From Vibrio tasmaniensis (GTDB lineage: Bacteria > Pseudomonadota > Gammaproteobacteria > Enterobacterales > Vibrionaceae): a stretch of 64,000 nt of DNA. Made by a program: the position numbers and the translations under genes. The stretch covers positions 558,001 to 622,000 of the forward strand of contig NZ_AP025510.1 of assembly GCF_024347635.1 (NCBI RefSeq). Reading direction: 5' to 3'. The notes under the pieces are model-generated. The model saw only the letters and a list, made by a program, of their open reading frames with translations, made no database searches and was not told the origin of the DNA. Positions 1 through 8,421 of the stretch are shown piece by piece; the stretch's first letter is position 1, and each line of letters starts with the position of its first letter.

Positions 1-859
1 TATCGGGTTCAATCCCTGATTCCTCGAAGGCGAACATTGAACCTGTACGGGCAAATCCCGTTTGCACCTCATCAACGATCATTACAATGCCGTACTTTTG
101 TGTGAGTACTCTGATTTTTTGTAACCATTGCAATGGCGCCGGGTTGACGCCCCCTTCTCCTTGAATCACTTCTAGAACAACGGCTGCTGGTAAGGAGGAG
201 CTTTGTTCAAGTTCTTCGAAGGATTGTTGGATGTCGTCTATTATCGAATTTATGCTTTTTTTACCTATTTGCTTGGCAGTACTGCGGTATAAATTTGGAT
301 AGGGTAAAAACTGAACATTCGGCATCAGTCCCTGAATGTTTTCTTTTGGCGAGCGATTACTTGTGACGGCAAGTGCACCGTGAGTCATGCCATGGTACCC
401 ACCTGAAAAACTTAGAATATGGCGACGACCTGTGTAGCGTTTAGCAAGTTTTAATGCGGCTTCAATGGCGTCGGCACCTGATGGGCTACAGAACTGCAAA
501 CAGTAGTCGCGTCCAGAGTGAGGCAAGAGGGATAAAAGAGATTCACTAAAAGCGTCTTTAACCGGTGAGGTTAAATCGAGTAAGTGCATTGGCAGTCCAG
601 ACTCGAGAAAAGACCGAATTGCCGCAAGGATATTGTCGTGATTATGCCCAAGAGCGAGCGTGCCTGCACCAGCTAAACAATCTATGTAGGTTTTGCCTTC
701 GACGTCCGTTACCCAAGCGCCTTTGGCGTGCGCTATGGCCAATGGTATTCGGCGAGGATAGCTTCGAACGTTTGATTCAAATTGTGATTGCCGATTGAGA
801 AAATACTGATTCTTCTCGGGTATTTTCTGGCCCAATATTTCTTGAGTAGTCAGAGTCAT
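1..859 (-). CDS. Diaminobutyrate--2-oxoglutarate aminotransferase (class III, PLP), C-terminus outside window
   Basis: Class III PLP aminotransferase; about 286 N-terminal residues are visible and the rest runs off the left edge. The translated reverse strand gives an N-terminal region ending in [15 protein letters not shown], then a [15 protein letters not shown] motif, a [17 protein letters not shown] cofactor-phosphate stretch, [12 protein letters not shown], and [12 protein letters not shown], whose aspartate contacts the PLP ring nitrogen. The Schiff-base lysine lies outside the window. This pattern matches L-2,4-diaminobutyrate transaminases (the RhbA/Dat type), which feed 1,3-diaminopropane or siderophore synthesis. 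The start is the ATG at 859; an ATG at 867 meets a stop after two codons. A strong Fur box lies about 40 bp upstream and the divergent neighbour is a siderophore uptake operon, so a siderophore role is inferred. A polyamine (norspermidine) role is the alternative. Confidence 0.85.
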   Translation of the reverse strand, partial: MTLTTQEILGQKIPEKNQYFLNRQSQFESNVRSYPRRIPLAIAHAKGAWVTDVEGKTYIDCLAGAGTLALGHNHDNILAAIRSFLESGLPMHLLDLTSPVKDAFSESLLSLLPHSGRDYCLQFCSPSGADAIEAALKLAKRYTGRRHILSFSGGYHGMTHGALAVTSNRSPKENIQGLMPNVQFLPYPNLYRSTAKQIGKKSINSIIDDIQQSFEELEQSSSLPAAVVLEVIQGEGGVNPAPLQWLQKIRVLTQKYGIVMIVDEVQTGFARTGSMFAFEESGIEPD

Positions 860-895
860 AGATCCATCCTTGATGTGGTTAGTTACACTTTTAAC

Positions 896-914
896 GATAA
901 TGAGAATGATTATC
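896..914. promoter_or_regulatory. Fur box
   Basis: GATAATGAGAATGATTATC matches the Fur consensus GATAATGATAATCATTATC at 17 of 19 positions. It lies about 37 bp upstream of the aminotransferase start, so Fur with Fe(II) should repress that gene. It may also influence the divergent uptake operon about 280 bp away. Confidence 0.85.
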
Positions 915-1151
915 AATATCGATTTATTATGCTACTCATTGATCAAGTTCATTTCAATATAAAATTATTGTGCGTATTTCTTGTGCAGGAAATCAGCATG
1001 GATAATGCTCTTAATGGACAGTGAGAATTGGTGTGGGAGCTGGGAAGCAAGGAGGAATTCGTATTGTAAATTTTTCTTCGTTGCAAATCTTTATTACGAA
1101 TTTAGAGAGCGAATGAGAAGTTTAAGTATACAAAACTCTTGTTATAGCCGT

Positions 1152-1170
1152 GATAATAGGTATCATTTGC
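1152..1170. promoter_or_regulatory. Weak Fur-like site upstream of the uptake operon
   Basis: GATAATAGGTATCATTTGC matches the Fur consensus at about 13 of 19 positions and contains the inverted repeat TGATA-N5-TATCA. It sits 25-45 bp upstream of the probable start of the binding-protein gene, where a repressor would act. This is a weak match and only a candidate operator. Confidence 0.4.
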
Positions 1171-1195
1171 ATTAACTTTGTTTTTGGGGGCTGCT

Positions 1196-2146
1196 TTGTT
1201 ACTTTCTAAAAAAGCTATTTTCTGTCTGCTAGTTTGTTTATCTTGGCTAGTAAGCACCACATCAAATGCGTCCTCTGAGCACACTCGTTTAATCGATCAC
1301 TCTATGGGAAAATCGGCTGTTCCATTGAAAGCTAAAAGGGTCGTCACCTTGTTTCAAGGAGCAACAGACAGTGCTGTCGCCCTAGGTGTAAAACCCGTCG
1401 GGGTAGTTGAGTCTTGGGCAGAAAAACCGATGTATACGTACTTAAGAGAGGCTCTTGGGGAGGTAACGTATGTGGGGTTAGAGACTCAGCCTAATTTAGA
1501 AGAAATTGCTGCGCTGAAGCCGGATGTCATCATCGGGACGAAAGCCCGACACGAAAAAATATTTGAGCAATTACAAAAGATTGCGCCAACGGTTCTAGCA
1601 ACTAATGTTTACGACTTTAAGTACTCTCTTGAATTAACGGCAGAAGCCACTGGCAGACAACAACAAGCCGATGATATCTGGGAACACTGGCAACAACGAA
1701 TTAGATATGTACAGAAGTATCTTAGCCAAACTCTCCCTAAATGGCCTCTTACCGCATCCATTTTGAATGTTCGGGCCGATCACTTACGTCTATATCTACA
1801 CAAAAGTTTCCCAGGTGCGGTGTTGAATGAGATAGGTTTCCAATTTCCTATTGAAGATAATCGTCGTTTTGGATGGGGGATGAAGATCAAAACAAAAGAA
1901 GCATTACCTAGCGTGAATGCGGACGTCTTTTTTGTTTTTCTTCATTCTGATCAGCCTTTGGTTGAACAAAACTATCAGTCTTGGGTATCTCACCCACTGT
2001 GGAATATGTTAACGGCTCCAAAGAATAAGCAAGTTCATACTGTCGATAAAATGACGTGGATTTTATCTGGTGGGATTCTAGGTGCCAACCAAATCCTTGA
2101 CCAGCTTATCGATATTTATCAAATACCAGAACGCGAACAAGAGTAA
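1196..2146 (+). CDS. Iron-siderophore ABC transporter, periplasmic substrate-binding protein
   Basis: Class III periplasmic binding protein of the FecB/FhuD type, delivering ferric siderophore to the inner-membrane permease. A cleavable signal peptide is visible: positive KK, then hydrophobic AIFCLLVCLSWLV, then SNAS. Lobe motifs VVTLFQGATDSAVALGVKPVG and LEEIAALKPDVIIGT are typical of the family, and the length of about 316 aa is normal. I chose the TTG at 1196 because a GGGGG run (1186-1190) sits six bases upstream. An in-frame TTG at 1178 would add six residues but lacks a ribosome site. It is the first gene of a tight operon with the two permeases, ATPase and reductase that follow. The ligand cannot be told from sequence; the flanking aminotransferase suggests an endogenous siderophore. 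Confidence 0.9.
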   Translation: MLLSKKAIFCLLVCLSWLVSTTSNASSEHTRLIDHSMGKSAVPLKAKRVVTLFQGATDSAVALGVKPVGVVESWAEKPMYTYLREALGEVTYVGLETQPNLEEIAALKPDVIIGTKARHEKIFEQLQKIAPTVLATNVYDFKYSLELTAEATGRQQQADDIWEHWQQRIRYVQKYLSQTLPKWPLTASILNVRADHLRLYLHKSFPGAVLNEIGFQFPIEDNRRFGWGMKIKTKEALPSVNADVFFVFLHSDQPLVEQNYQSWVSHPLWNMLTAPKNKQVHTVDKMTWILSGGILGANQILDQLIDIYQIPEREQE

Positions 2147-2149
2147 CGG

Positions 2150-3163
2150 ATGTTACTTGCTAAGGGGAATAACCTAGCACGTTGGGGAATGGTGGTATTC
2201 TCCATTTTCGTTCTCGTGTTGGCTTTCGTTTCCAGTATGACATTTGGCCAATACCCTATTTCATTCGTGCAGGTTATTTCTGCAGTTTTTCAGCCTGAAC
2301 CTACCTCGATTGAGTATGTAATTATTACAACGACTCGGCTGTCTAGAAGCCTTGTCGCGCTTTCTGTGGGCGGTGCTTTAGCTGTGGCGGGCACGTTAAT
2401 GCAATCACTTACTCGTAACCCTCTGGCTTCACCTGCGATATTCGGGGTGAATGCTGGAGCCATATTTTTCATCGTATTACTTTCTCAAGTGTTTACTTTA
2501 GATTCCACCAATGTCTTATTTTGGGGCGCGATGGTTGGCGCGGGAGTGGCGGGATCACTGGTTTATGGTTTAGGAATGATGGGCCGAGATGGGGCGTCAC
2601 CGGTAAGGATTGTGTTAGCGGGGGCGGCGATATCAGCGCTATTCATTTCCTTTACTCAAGGTATTTTGGTGGTAGGACAGGAGGGCATTGATAGCATTCT
2701 GTTTTGGATAGCTGGGTCAGTGTCGGGCCGTGAGCTAGATGTGGTAGTTCCGGTATTGCCCTATTTAGTGGGTGGGTTTATCTGTGCACTCATACTCGCG
2801 CCACACATCAATATTCTTTTATCTGGCGATGATGTTGCGACAGGGCTAGGACAAAATACCGCTCTTCTAAAAATTGCGATGAGTGTTTTGATCATTGGTT
2901 TGGCGGGTACGTCTGTCGCTATGGCTGGCAATATTGGGTTTATTGGCTTAGTTGTCCCACATATGGTTCGATCATTCGTTGGAAATGATCATAAGTGGTT
3001 GATATCGATCAGCGCTCTATGGGGCGGTATTCTTCTGCTTTTTTCTGATGTGATAGGGCGTTCTTTGCTGGCTCCAGAGGAAGTGCCTATCGGCGTGATG
3101 ACGGCTTTGTTAGGCGCGCCTTTTTTTGTTTACTTGGCTCGGCAAGGGGGAAAGAGTGAATAA
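2150..3163 (+). CDS. FecCD-family siderophore ABC transporter permease (first subunit)
   Basis: Inner-membrane permease of the BtuC/FecCD family, 337 aa with about nine or ten hydrophobic segments. Family signatures include TRLSRSLVALSVGGALAVAG, LMQSLTRNPLASP near residue 85, and GFIGLVVPHMVR near residue 265, followed by a C-terminal PIGVMTALLGAPFF. It starts three bases after the binding-protein stop. It overlaps the start of the second permease by eight bases, so translation is probably coupled. The two permeases should form a heterodimer on the downstream ATPase. Confidence 0.92.
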   Translation: MLLAKGNNLARWGMVVFSIFVLVLAFVSSMTFGQYPISFVQVISAVFQPEPTSIEYVIITTTRLSRSLVALSVGGALAVAGTLMQSLTRNPLASPAIFGVNAGAIFFIVLLSQVFTLDSTNVLFWGAMVGAGVAGSLVYGLGMMGRDGASPVRIVLAGAAISALFISFTQGILVVGQEGIDSILFWIAGSVSGRELDVVVPVLPYLVGGFICALILAPHINILLSGDDVATGLGQNTALLKIAMSVLIIGLAGTSVAMAGNIGFIGLVVPHMVRSFVGNDHKWLISISALWGGILLLFSDVIGRSLLAPEEVPIGVMTALLGAPFFVYLARQGGKSE

Positions 3164-4187
3164 GCATATCGTCATCCGGACGTCATGGTTGTCTTTTTCG
3201 GTTCTGCCTAAGTCCATCTTCGCTGTTCTGGTCATCCTAGCGATTACTTGCGTAATGATACTTGCATCACTTTCATTAGGCTCTCAATGGCTAAGTCCTT
3301 CGAGTGTTATATCTGAATTATTCTTAAATGCCCATTTAGACCATCACATTATTCTAGATACCTTTCGATTACCGCGCACCTTGATGGCAGTGATCGTCGG
3401 GGCTGCACTCGGAACGTCCGGACTGATTCTTCAATCGGTTATTCGCAATCCATTAGCATCGCCAGATGTTGTAGGGATGACAAGCGGAGCGTCGGCATTT
3501 GCTATTGCATTTTTGGCTTTTTTTCATCCTTATTACAGCATTGATTGGCTACCTGTCTTTGCTATTGCAGGGGCGCTTTTAGCGACGGGTCTTGTTTATT
3601 TACTCGCCTGGCGAAACGGCGTTAGCCCGATGAGAATGATACTCGTCGGTATCGCTATTTCGGCCGTCATGGGAGCCGTGTCTACGTTTATTATTGCCAT
3701 CAGCCCTACAGCCACGAGCATCTCAGCCTACATCTGGTTAACAGGCAGTGTCTATGGAGCAAGTTGGAGTGATGTGAAATCACTCTTACCTTGGTTGAGT
3801 GTGAGTTTAGTCGTTGCCCTTTTTTTTGTTCGCCACGTTAACGCGTTAGAGCTTGGGGATAATTTGGCGACTGGGCTCGGTGTCTCTGTCCAAAAAACTC
3901 GTTTAGTGCTCATTCTACTTAGTGTCACCCTTGCAGCACCCGCTATTGCATACGTAGGTACAATCGGATTCGTTGGACTGATTGCTCCTCATATAGCAAG
4001 ACGTTTGGTAGTTAGAAGCTTTGTATTGTTAATGCCGGTCAGTGCATTTGTTGGGTCTTGCTTGGTTGTGCTAGCCGATCTTTGTGGACGCATGTTGTTT
4101 CAGCCGTTGGATGTCCCAGCTGGTGTGTTTGTTTCCGCTATCGGTGCGCCTTTCTTTGTCTATTTGTTATTTCGTCAGCGATTATAA
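3156..4187 (+). CDS. FecCD-family siderophore ABC transporter permease (second subunit)
   Basis: Second BtuC/FecCD permease, about 343 aa, with the same landmarks as its neighbour: DTFRLPRTLMAVIVGAALG, LILQSVIRNPLASPD, GFVGLIAPHIARR and a C-terminal PAGVFVSAIGAPFFVYLL. The GTG at 3156 is chosen because AAGGGGGA (about 3144-3151) lies just upstream. An earlier in-frame ATG at 3126 lies deep inside the preceding gene. The reading frame overlaps the end of the first permease by eight bases. Function as half of the membrane channel is family knowledge; the substrate is inferred from context. Confidence 0.92.
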   Translation: MNKHIVIRTSWLSFSVLPKSIFAVLVILAITCVMILASLSLGSQWLSPSSVISELFLNAHLDHHIILDTFRLPRTLMAVIVGAALGTSGLILQSVIRNPLASPDVVGMTSGASAFAIAFLAFFHPYYSIDWLPVFAIAGALLATGLVYLLAWRNGVSPMRMILVGIAISAVMGAVSTFIIAISPTATSISAYIWLTGSVYGASWSDVKSLLPWLSVSLVVALFFVRHVNALELGDNLATGLGVSVQKTRLVLILLSVTLAAPAIAYVGTIGFVGLIAPHIARRLVVRSFVLLMPVSAFVGSCLVVLADLCGRMLFQPLDVPAGVFVSAIGAPFFVYLLFRQRL

Positions 4188-4189
4188 AT

Positions 4190-5002
4190 ATGGAAAAACA
4201 TGCAATGCTTAGCCCTTTGGCAACACAGAATTTAGTCCTTGGTTACCACAGTGATATTATTATTAAATCACTTAATCTAAACATTAAACCGCATCAAATT
4301 ACGGTTTTAGTTGGGGGGAATGGATGTGGTAAATCCACGTTACTTAAATCCTTGGCCAGACTATTAAAACCAAAGACTGGCGACGTCACTTTGCACGGTA
4401 AGGACATAAATCGACTTTCGGGTAAATATGTCGCTCGTCGCTTGGCTATCTTGCCCCAAGGGCCCAAAGCACCAGAGGGTTTAACGGTTGAACAGTTAGT
4501 CAGGCAGGGACGTTATCCACATCAACATTGGTTGCAGAATTGGACTGAGAAAGATGAAGAGTTGGTAGGTCGAGCTCTCTCTTCTACGAACATGTCAGAG
4601 TTGGCTCAACGTTCAGTTGAAACCTTATCTGGAGGTCAAAGGCAGCGAGCTTGGATTGCCATGGCATTGGCACAAGATACCGATATTCTTCTACTTGATG
4701 AACCCACTACGTATCTAGATTTAACGCATCAAATTGAAATTTTGGATCTACTCTTTGAGTTAAACCTGAACAATAAAACGACCATTCTTATGGTATTGCA
4801 TGACCTTAACCTTGCTTGCCGTTACGCTCATCAAATGATCGCCCTAAAAGAGGGAGAAATTTTTAAGCAAGGCGCTCCAGAAGACATCATGGATGTTGAG
4901 ATGATAGAAGCGGTTTTTGGTATGGAGTGCTATCTTGCTCGTGATCCTATTTTTGGTACGCCAATGTGTGTTCCAAAAGGCAAAGGTAGAAAGGTATCGT
5001 GA
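4190..5002 (+). CDS. Siderophore ABC transporter ATP-binding protein (FecE/FhuC type)
   Basis: ATPase of the ferric-siderophore importer, about 270 aa. Walker A is GGNGCGKST near residue 44, the ABC signature is LSGGQRQRAWIAMALA, Walker B is DILLLDEPTTYLDL, and the switch histidine lies in VLHDLNLACRYA, all intact. The ATG at 4190 follows the permease stop by two bases. An ATG at 4205 has a somewhat better GGAAAA upstream and would remove five residues. It is the fourth gene of the uptake operon. Confidence 0.93.
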   Translation: MEKHAMLSPLATQNLVLGYHSDIIIKSLNLNIKPHQITVLVGGNGCGKSTLLKSLARLLKPKTGDVTLHGKDINRLSGKYVARRLAILPQGPKAPEGLTVEQLVRQGRYPHQHWLQNWTEKDEELVGRALSSTNMSELAQRSVETLSGGQRQRAWIAMALAQDTDILLLDEPTTYLDLTHQIEILDLLFELNLNNKTTILMVLHDLNLACRYAHQMIALKEGEIFKQGAPEDIMDVEMIEAVFGMECYLARDPIFGTPMCVPKGKGRKVS

Positions 5003-5006
5003 TCCC

Positions 5007-5795
5007 ATGAGCAGTCTCTCAAATAGTGGAACGCTATCCGAAATAGAGTGGGAGATGCTTACTCAATTAGGATTGAAAAAATATCGGTCAAAATCCGTTC
5101 ACCCTCTTCACATATCATCACGGCTTCTGTTGGATAAGAAAGAGTGCTTATTCATTCTCAATACCATTATGCCAGAACTTGGAGCACCCGATCTTAAAGT
5201 GACGGCCTCACTTGTTGTTAAGCGGATGGCCTTTCTGATCCTTGCTCCAACACTTTATGCGATGTCGGTTTACAATAAAGGACTGAACCTGACCATTGAT
5301 AATAGCGTGTTTGAATACCCGTTGAATGAACGAATGTGGAAAAATGGCATGCCCATATTTGATACCCAAGTGAGCCTAGCACTAGATGAGCGTGATCCGT
5401 GGCGAGAAGAGGTGCTGCGTCAGGCTTTTTCTGAACATTTAACGCCACTAGTCAATGTGTTTAACGAAGTGACTGGGGTATCAAAAAGAGTACTTTGGGA
5501 AAATGTAGCGGTTCGTATTTTTAGTGTCTATGAACGGCGAATATTACCTAACGTTGCGAGTGAGCTTAAAGCGGTGGTAGAGGATGACTTGCGGTTTATC
5601 GTCAATGCGCAGACGCACACTATTTTTTCTGTTGAAGAAAATCCGGTAACTCGTTTTTATGGAAAAAGAAAGCAATTGGCTGAGTCCGCAGCTCCAGTCA
5701 GAATGCGAAGGACTTGTTGTTATTATTATAAAGCAACTTCACCGGAGGTTTACTGCTCGAACTGTCCATTGCTTCTAAAGAAAAAACACAGCTAA
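5007..5795 (+). CDS. FhuF-like ferric-siderophore reductase (2Fe-2S)
   Basis: About 262 aa, ending in a cysteine cluster RRTCCYYYKATSPEVYC followed by SNCPL, which is the 2Fe-2S ligand pattern of FhuF siderophore-iron reductases. I count 11 residues between the paired cysteines and the third cysteine. E. coli FhuF, as I recall it, has 10. The rest of the protein shows only weak family features, for example the PVTRFYGKRK stretch before the cluster. The ATG at 5007 begins four bases after the ATPase stop. An upstream in-frame ATG would overlap the ATPase deeply. The family releases iron from hydroxamate siderophores in the cytoplasm by reduction. Being last in the uptake operon fits that. Confidence 0.82.
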   Translation: MSSLSNSGTLSEIEWEMLTQLGLKKYRSKSVHPLHISSRLLLDKKECLFILNTIMPELGAPDLKVTASLVVKRMAFLILAPTLYAMSVYNKGLNLTIDNSVFEYPLNERMWKNGMPIFDTQVSLALDERDPWREEVLRQAFSEHLTPLVNVFNEVTGVSKRVLWENVAVRIFSVYERRILPNVASELKAVVEDDLRFIVNAQTHTIFSVEENPVTRFYGKRKQLAESAAPVRMRRTCCYYYKATSPEVYCSNCPLLLKKKHS

Positions 5796-5810
5796 CGCTG
5801 TGTTTCTTCA
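5781..5810. terminator. Bidirectional terminator between the reductase and the receptor
   Basis: A nine-base-pair stem, AAACACAGC (5784-5792) with GCTGTGTTT (5797-5805), has a four-base loop holding the reductase stop codon. A-rich and T-rich flanks let it end transcription from both convergent genes. Confidence 0.8.
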
Positions 5811-5822
5811 GAGAGTAGTCTC

Positions 5823-7922
5823 TTAAAAATCTACCTTATATGCCAATGTTAGCGTTCGGCCTCTTCCTTTAAAGTAGAAGTTGTCATTTTTGTAAGCACT
5901 TTGAGAGTAATAAGTGAAGTAGTCTTCATTGAATAAGTTAGCAACCGCAACACTCAGGCTTCCGATAGGTAGTTTATGAGCTAAAGTCGCATCAACTAAA
6001 GTATAACCTTTAAACTCTAGTTCTTTATCATCAAATGTTCTGTCAAAGGCATGGTTTGCTTGAATCATTGATGTTAAGTCATTGCTCCATTGTGCCGTCC
6101 ACGCCAGTCTAAGTTTGTTTGCTGGGATATCAGCCCCTGTTAACTTTTTGTCAACGGTTCCATCACCATTTGTGTCAGAAGAACCTTTAATGAAAGAGTA
6201 GCCAGCATCTAGATTATGAGAGTCACTAAGGCTATAACCAAGCGAGGTTTCAAACCCTTTAATCTCTTTTTTCTCTCGTTTTACGGTGTAAAGTCCGTTA
6301 TTTTCAACAATTCGGCTGCCAAGCTCAGAATTCGATATATAGTAACTGATTTCAAAATCAATACTGTCATTGTTAAAGCGTAATCCACCTTCATAATTGT
6401 CTGTTACGATCGGAGATAAGTCGATAAGGTCATCAACCTTCTGCCCTGGTTTTTTAACGCCTCTTAGTACTCGCCCTACATCAGGCATACCAAACCCTTG
6501 AGAGTAGTTAGCAAATAGTCGAACGCTTGGAAATACTTCAAGGACCGCGCCTGCATTATAGACAGTATCGCTAAATGATGGCTTTCCGCCTTGAACTGTT
6601 ACCCCGTTTCTTGCTGCGACAGTTTGATAAGTATCGATATCTAATTCTGCATTTTCATAACGAGCACCGGCTTGAATCGTCAATATTTCAACTGGGTTGT
6701 ATGTTAGTTGAATAAATGGTGCGTAATTAACATAAGTTGTTTCTGGGACGTAAGTTCGACCCGTTAAAATGAGTTTTTGGCTAGTCGTATCTTTGAGTAA
6801 ATCGAGGCCAGCAGTCGCGTTCAATTTTCCGTCAAAAAGATTATTTTTTGAAAGGTTGAACTTGGCACCAATTTTTTGTGATTCATTTTGACTCTGATCA
6901 TAAATAGTTTCTGCTGTGCTTGGATCTTGGAAACTACGTGAAGTGGAAGCTCCGTATCGTCCTGAAAAATCTTGAAAGAATCCTTGAGAGCTTAGCTTCA
7001 TACCCATGAAGTCATTATTGGTATATGTCATGCTAAAGGTCTGCACTATGTTCGAAGGTGCTGACCCTTTAGGGGTCCCTTTTACCGAAGATGTGGCCAC
7101 TCCTTTATCTCGGTCACCCTTTACTGAAGTGTAATTCATTTGGCCTTCAAGCTGATAGCGATTATATAAGAACTCTATATCTTGTTCATCGTCTATCCAG
7201 TAACCAATTTTGGTCATGAAATCATAGCTTCGAGAGTCCATTATGTCACCTCGAACAGTCGCGGCACCAACATAGTCTCCGTTAGCGTCAAGGTAAACAC
7301 CTTGAACTTCGCCTGTTAAACCTACCAAATAATCGAAATTATCAGTTGCTCCCTCTATTTGATAGTTTGCTTTGTAAGATTGAGTATCTGAACTCACATT
7401 GGTCGTAGGAGAGGTCATTTGAATATTGAAATGGTGATTAACTTCATCGGAACGGTTGGTTTTAGTTATAAAGTTAATTATACCGCCTGTTGCCCCTAGG
7501 CCATGGATCGCACTAGCACCTTTGATAACCTCGATACGTTCAACCATAGAAAGATCAATTGTATGAGCTGCGCGGCTGCCTTTACGTAAAGAGTTTGATT
7601 GTGGAACACCATCTACCATATAAAGCACATCTCTACCTCTAAAGGTTTGACTGCTATTGTTTAGTTTTTGTGTATTCAGAGCGTACCCAGGCAACAAGTT
7701 TGATAGTACTTGTGAACTGTCGGTTGATATTGATAATTGTTGTTCAATCTGCTCTCTGGTAATGATAGTGACAGATTGCGGAGAATCTTTTTTACTGATA
7801 TCGATACGGCTTGATTCGATCACCATTGTCTCTATTTCTGAAGTTTGTGCAGCGAGGGTAAGTGGAGCTTGCACGGCTAAAATAAGCAGTGATGCATATT
7901 TTGCCTTGTGTTTTCTGGGCAT
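5823..7922 (-). CDS. TonB-dependent siderophore receptor
   Basis: Outer-membrane ferric-siderophore receptor, 699 aa, the usual length. The signal peptide covers about residues 1-25, with a hydrophobic LLILAVQAPLTLAA core. A TonB-box-like ETMVIES stretch and a plug domain (SPQSVTIITREQI through VERIEVIKGASAIHG and GGIINFITK) follow. The rest is a beta-barrel of amphipathic strands ending in a terminal phenylalanine (LAYKVDF). The late NLFNEDYFTYYSQS stretch is characteristic of the family. It is convergent with the uptake operon and has its own strong Fur box about 50 bp upstream of the ATG at 7922. The ligand is unknown; location suggests the siderophore made or used by this locus. Confidence 0.95.
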   Translation of the reverse strand: MPRKHKAKYASLLILAVQAPLTLAAQTSEIETMVIESSRIDISKKDSPQSVTIITREQIEQQLSISTDSSQVLSNLLPGYALNTQKLNNSSQTFRGRDVLYMVDGVPQSNSLRKGSRAAHTIDLSMVERIEVIKGASAIHGLGATGGIINFITKTNRSDEVNHHFNIQMTSPTTNVSSDTQSYKANYQIEGATDNFDYLVGLTGEVQGVYLDANGDYVGAATVRGDIMDSRSYDFMTKIGYWIDDEQDIEFLYNRYQLEGQMNYTSVKGDRDKGVATSSVKGTPKGSAPSNIVQTFSMTYTNNDFMGMKLSSQGFFQDFSGRYGASTSRSFQDPSTAETIYDQSQNESQKIGAKFNLSKNNLFDGKLNATAGLDLLKDTTSQKLILTGRTYVPETTYVNYAPFIQLTYNPVEILTIQAGARYENAELDIDTYQTVAARNGVTVQGGKPSFSDTVYNAGAVLEVFPSVRLFANYSQGFGMPDVGRVLRGVKKPGQKVDDLIDLSPIVTDNYEGGLRFNNDSIDFEISYYISNSELGSRIVENNGLYTVKREKKEIKGFETSLGYSLSDSHNLDAGYSFIKGSSDTNGDGTVDKKLTGADIPANKLRLAWTAQWSNDLTSMIQANHAFDRTFDDKELEFKGYTLVDATLAHKLPIGSLSVAVANLFNEDYFTYYSQSAYKNDNFYFKGRGRTLTLAYKVDF

Positions 7923-7972
7923 AATTTATCCATAAAGTACGAAAAACAAACTTTATGCTAACATAGTTGAAT

Positions 7973-7991
7973 GGTTATGATAATCATTATC
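7973..7991. promoter_or_regulatory. Fur box upstream of the TonB-dependent receptor
   Basis: GGTTATGATAATCATTATC matches the Fur consensus at 17 of 19 positions, including an uninterrupted TGATAATCATTATC core. It is 51-69 bp upstream of the receptor ATG, as expected for iron-repressed expression. Confidence 0.88.
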
Positions 7992-8421
7992 AATTGCGTT
8001 TTTTTGTGGTGTTAATGGTGATTTTGAGTGAATTTAATAAACTCAGTCAGGAATCTATGGGCCGATTCCCTTTGCGAGTGAGCATCGAAAGGTAACTAAA
8101 GGTTGGTACTATAATTAGATCTTTCTCCTAATGGGAAATCTTCAGATTGAAATTGGAGGATGGGATTCATGGCATTCCTACCATCGTCATTATGGATTAG
8201 GTAAGCTTTAGGTATAAACATCCTGTTTTCTCCCCAATATGACATTGACTTAGATGATTTTATTTATTCTCTTTCTTAGTGAGTGGAATATGCTTCATTT
8301 TATCGAATTCCCACTAAAATCCTGCCCAAGGGTGTCTTTTCTACAAGAAAACTAGTCGAAGCCTTAACCATGATCTACAATACGGCAAAATTCTAACTCG
8401 ACTATTTTCAGGAAGAGCTGC
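7992..8421. other. Long non-coding gap between the siderophore receptor and alaS
   Basis: This 430-bp stretch has no recognisable gene. A short open frame around 8130-8210 matches no family I know. In E. coli and many Vibrio, alaS follows recX, but no recX coding sequence is visible here. An inverted repeat TAGTCGA (about 8352-8358) and TCGACTA (about 8398-8404) flanks the likely alaS promoter and leader region. Confidence 0.45.

Larger units (their letters stand above)
860..1195. other. Divergent intergenic control region of the siderophore locus
   Basis: This AT-rich gap separates the leftward aminotransferase from the rightward uptake operon. It holds one strong and one weak Fur-like site, listed separately. 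The short open frames here overlap the Fur box or other genes, have no convincing ribosome site and resemble no family I know, so I treat the region as regulatory. Confidence 0.6.

Noticed and set aside
981..1175. 64-codon open frame in the siderophore control region
   Set aside because: No ribosome site, no family resemblance, and it overlaps Fur-like sequence.
5218..5448. 76-codon open frame on the minus strand inside the reductase gene
   Set aside because: Opposite-strand shadow of a clear gene.
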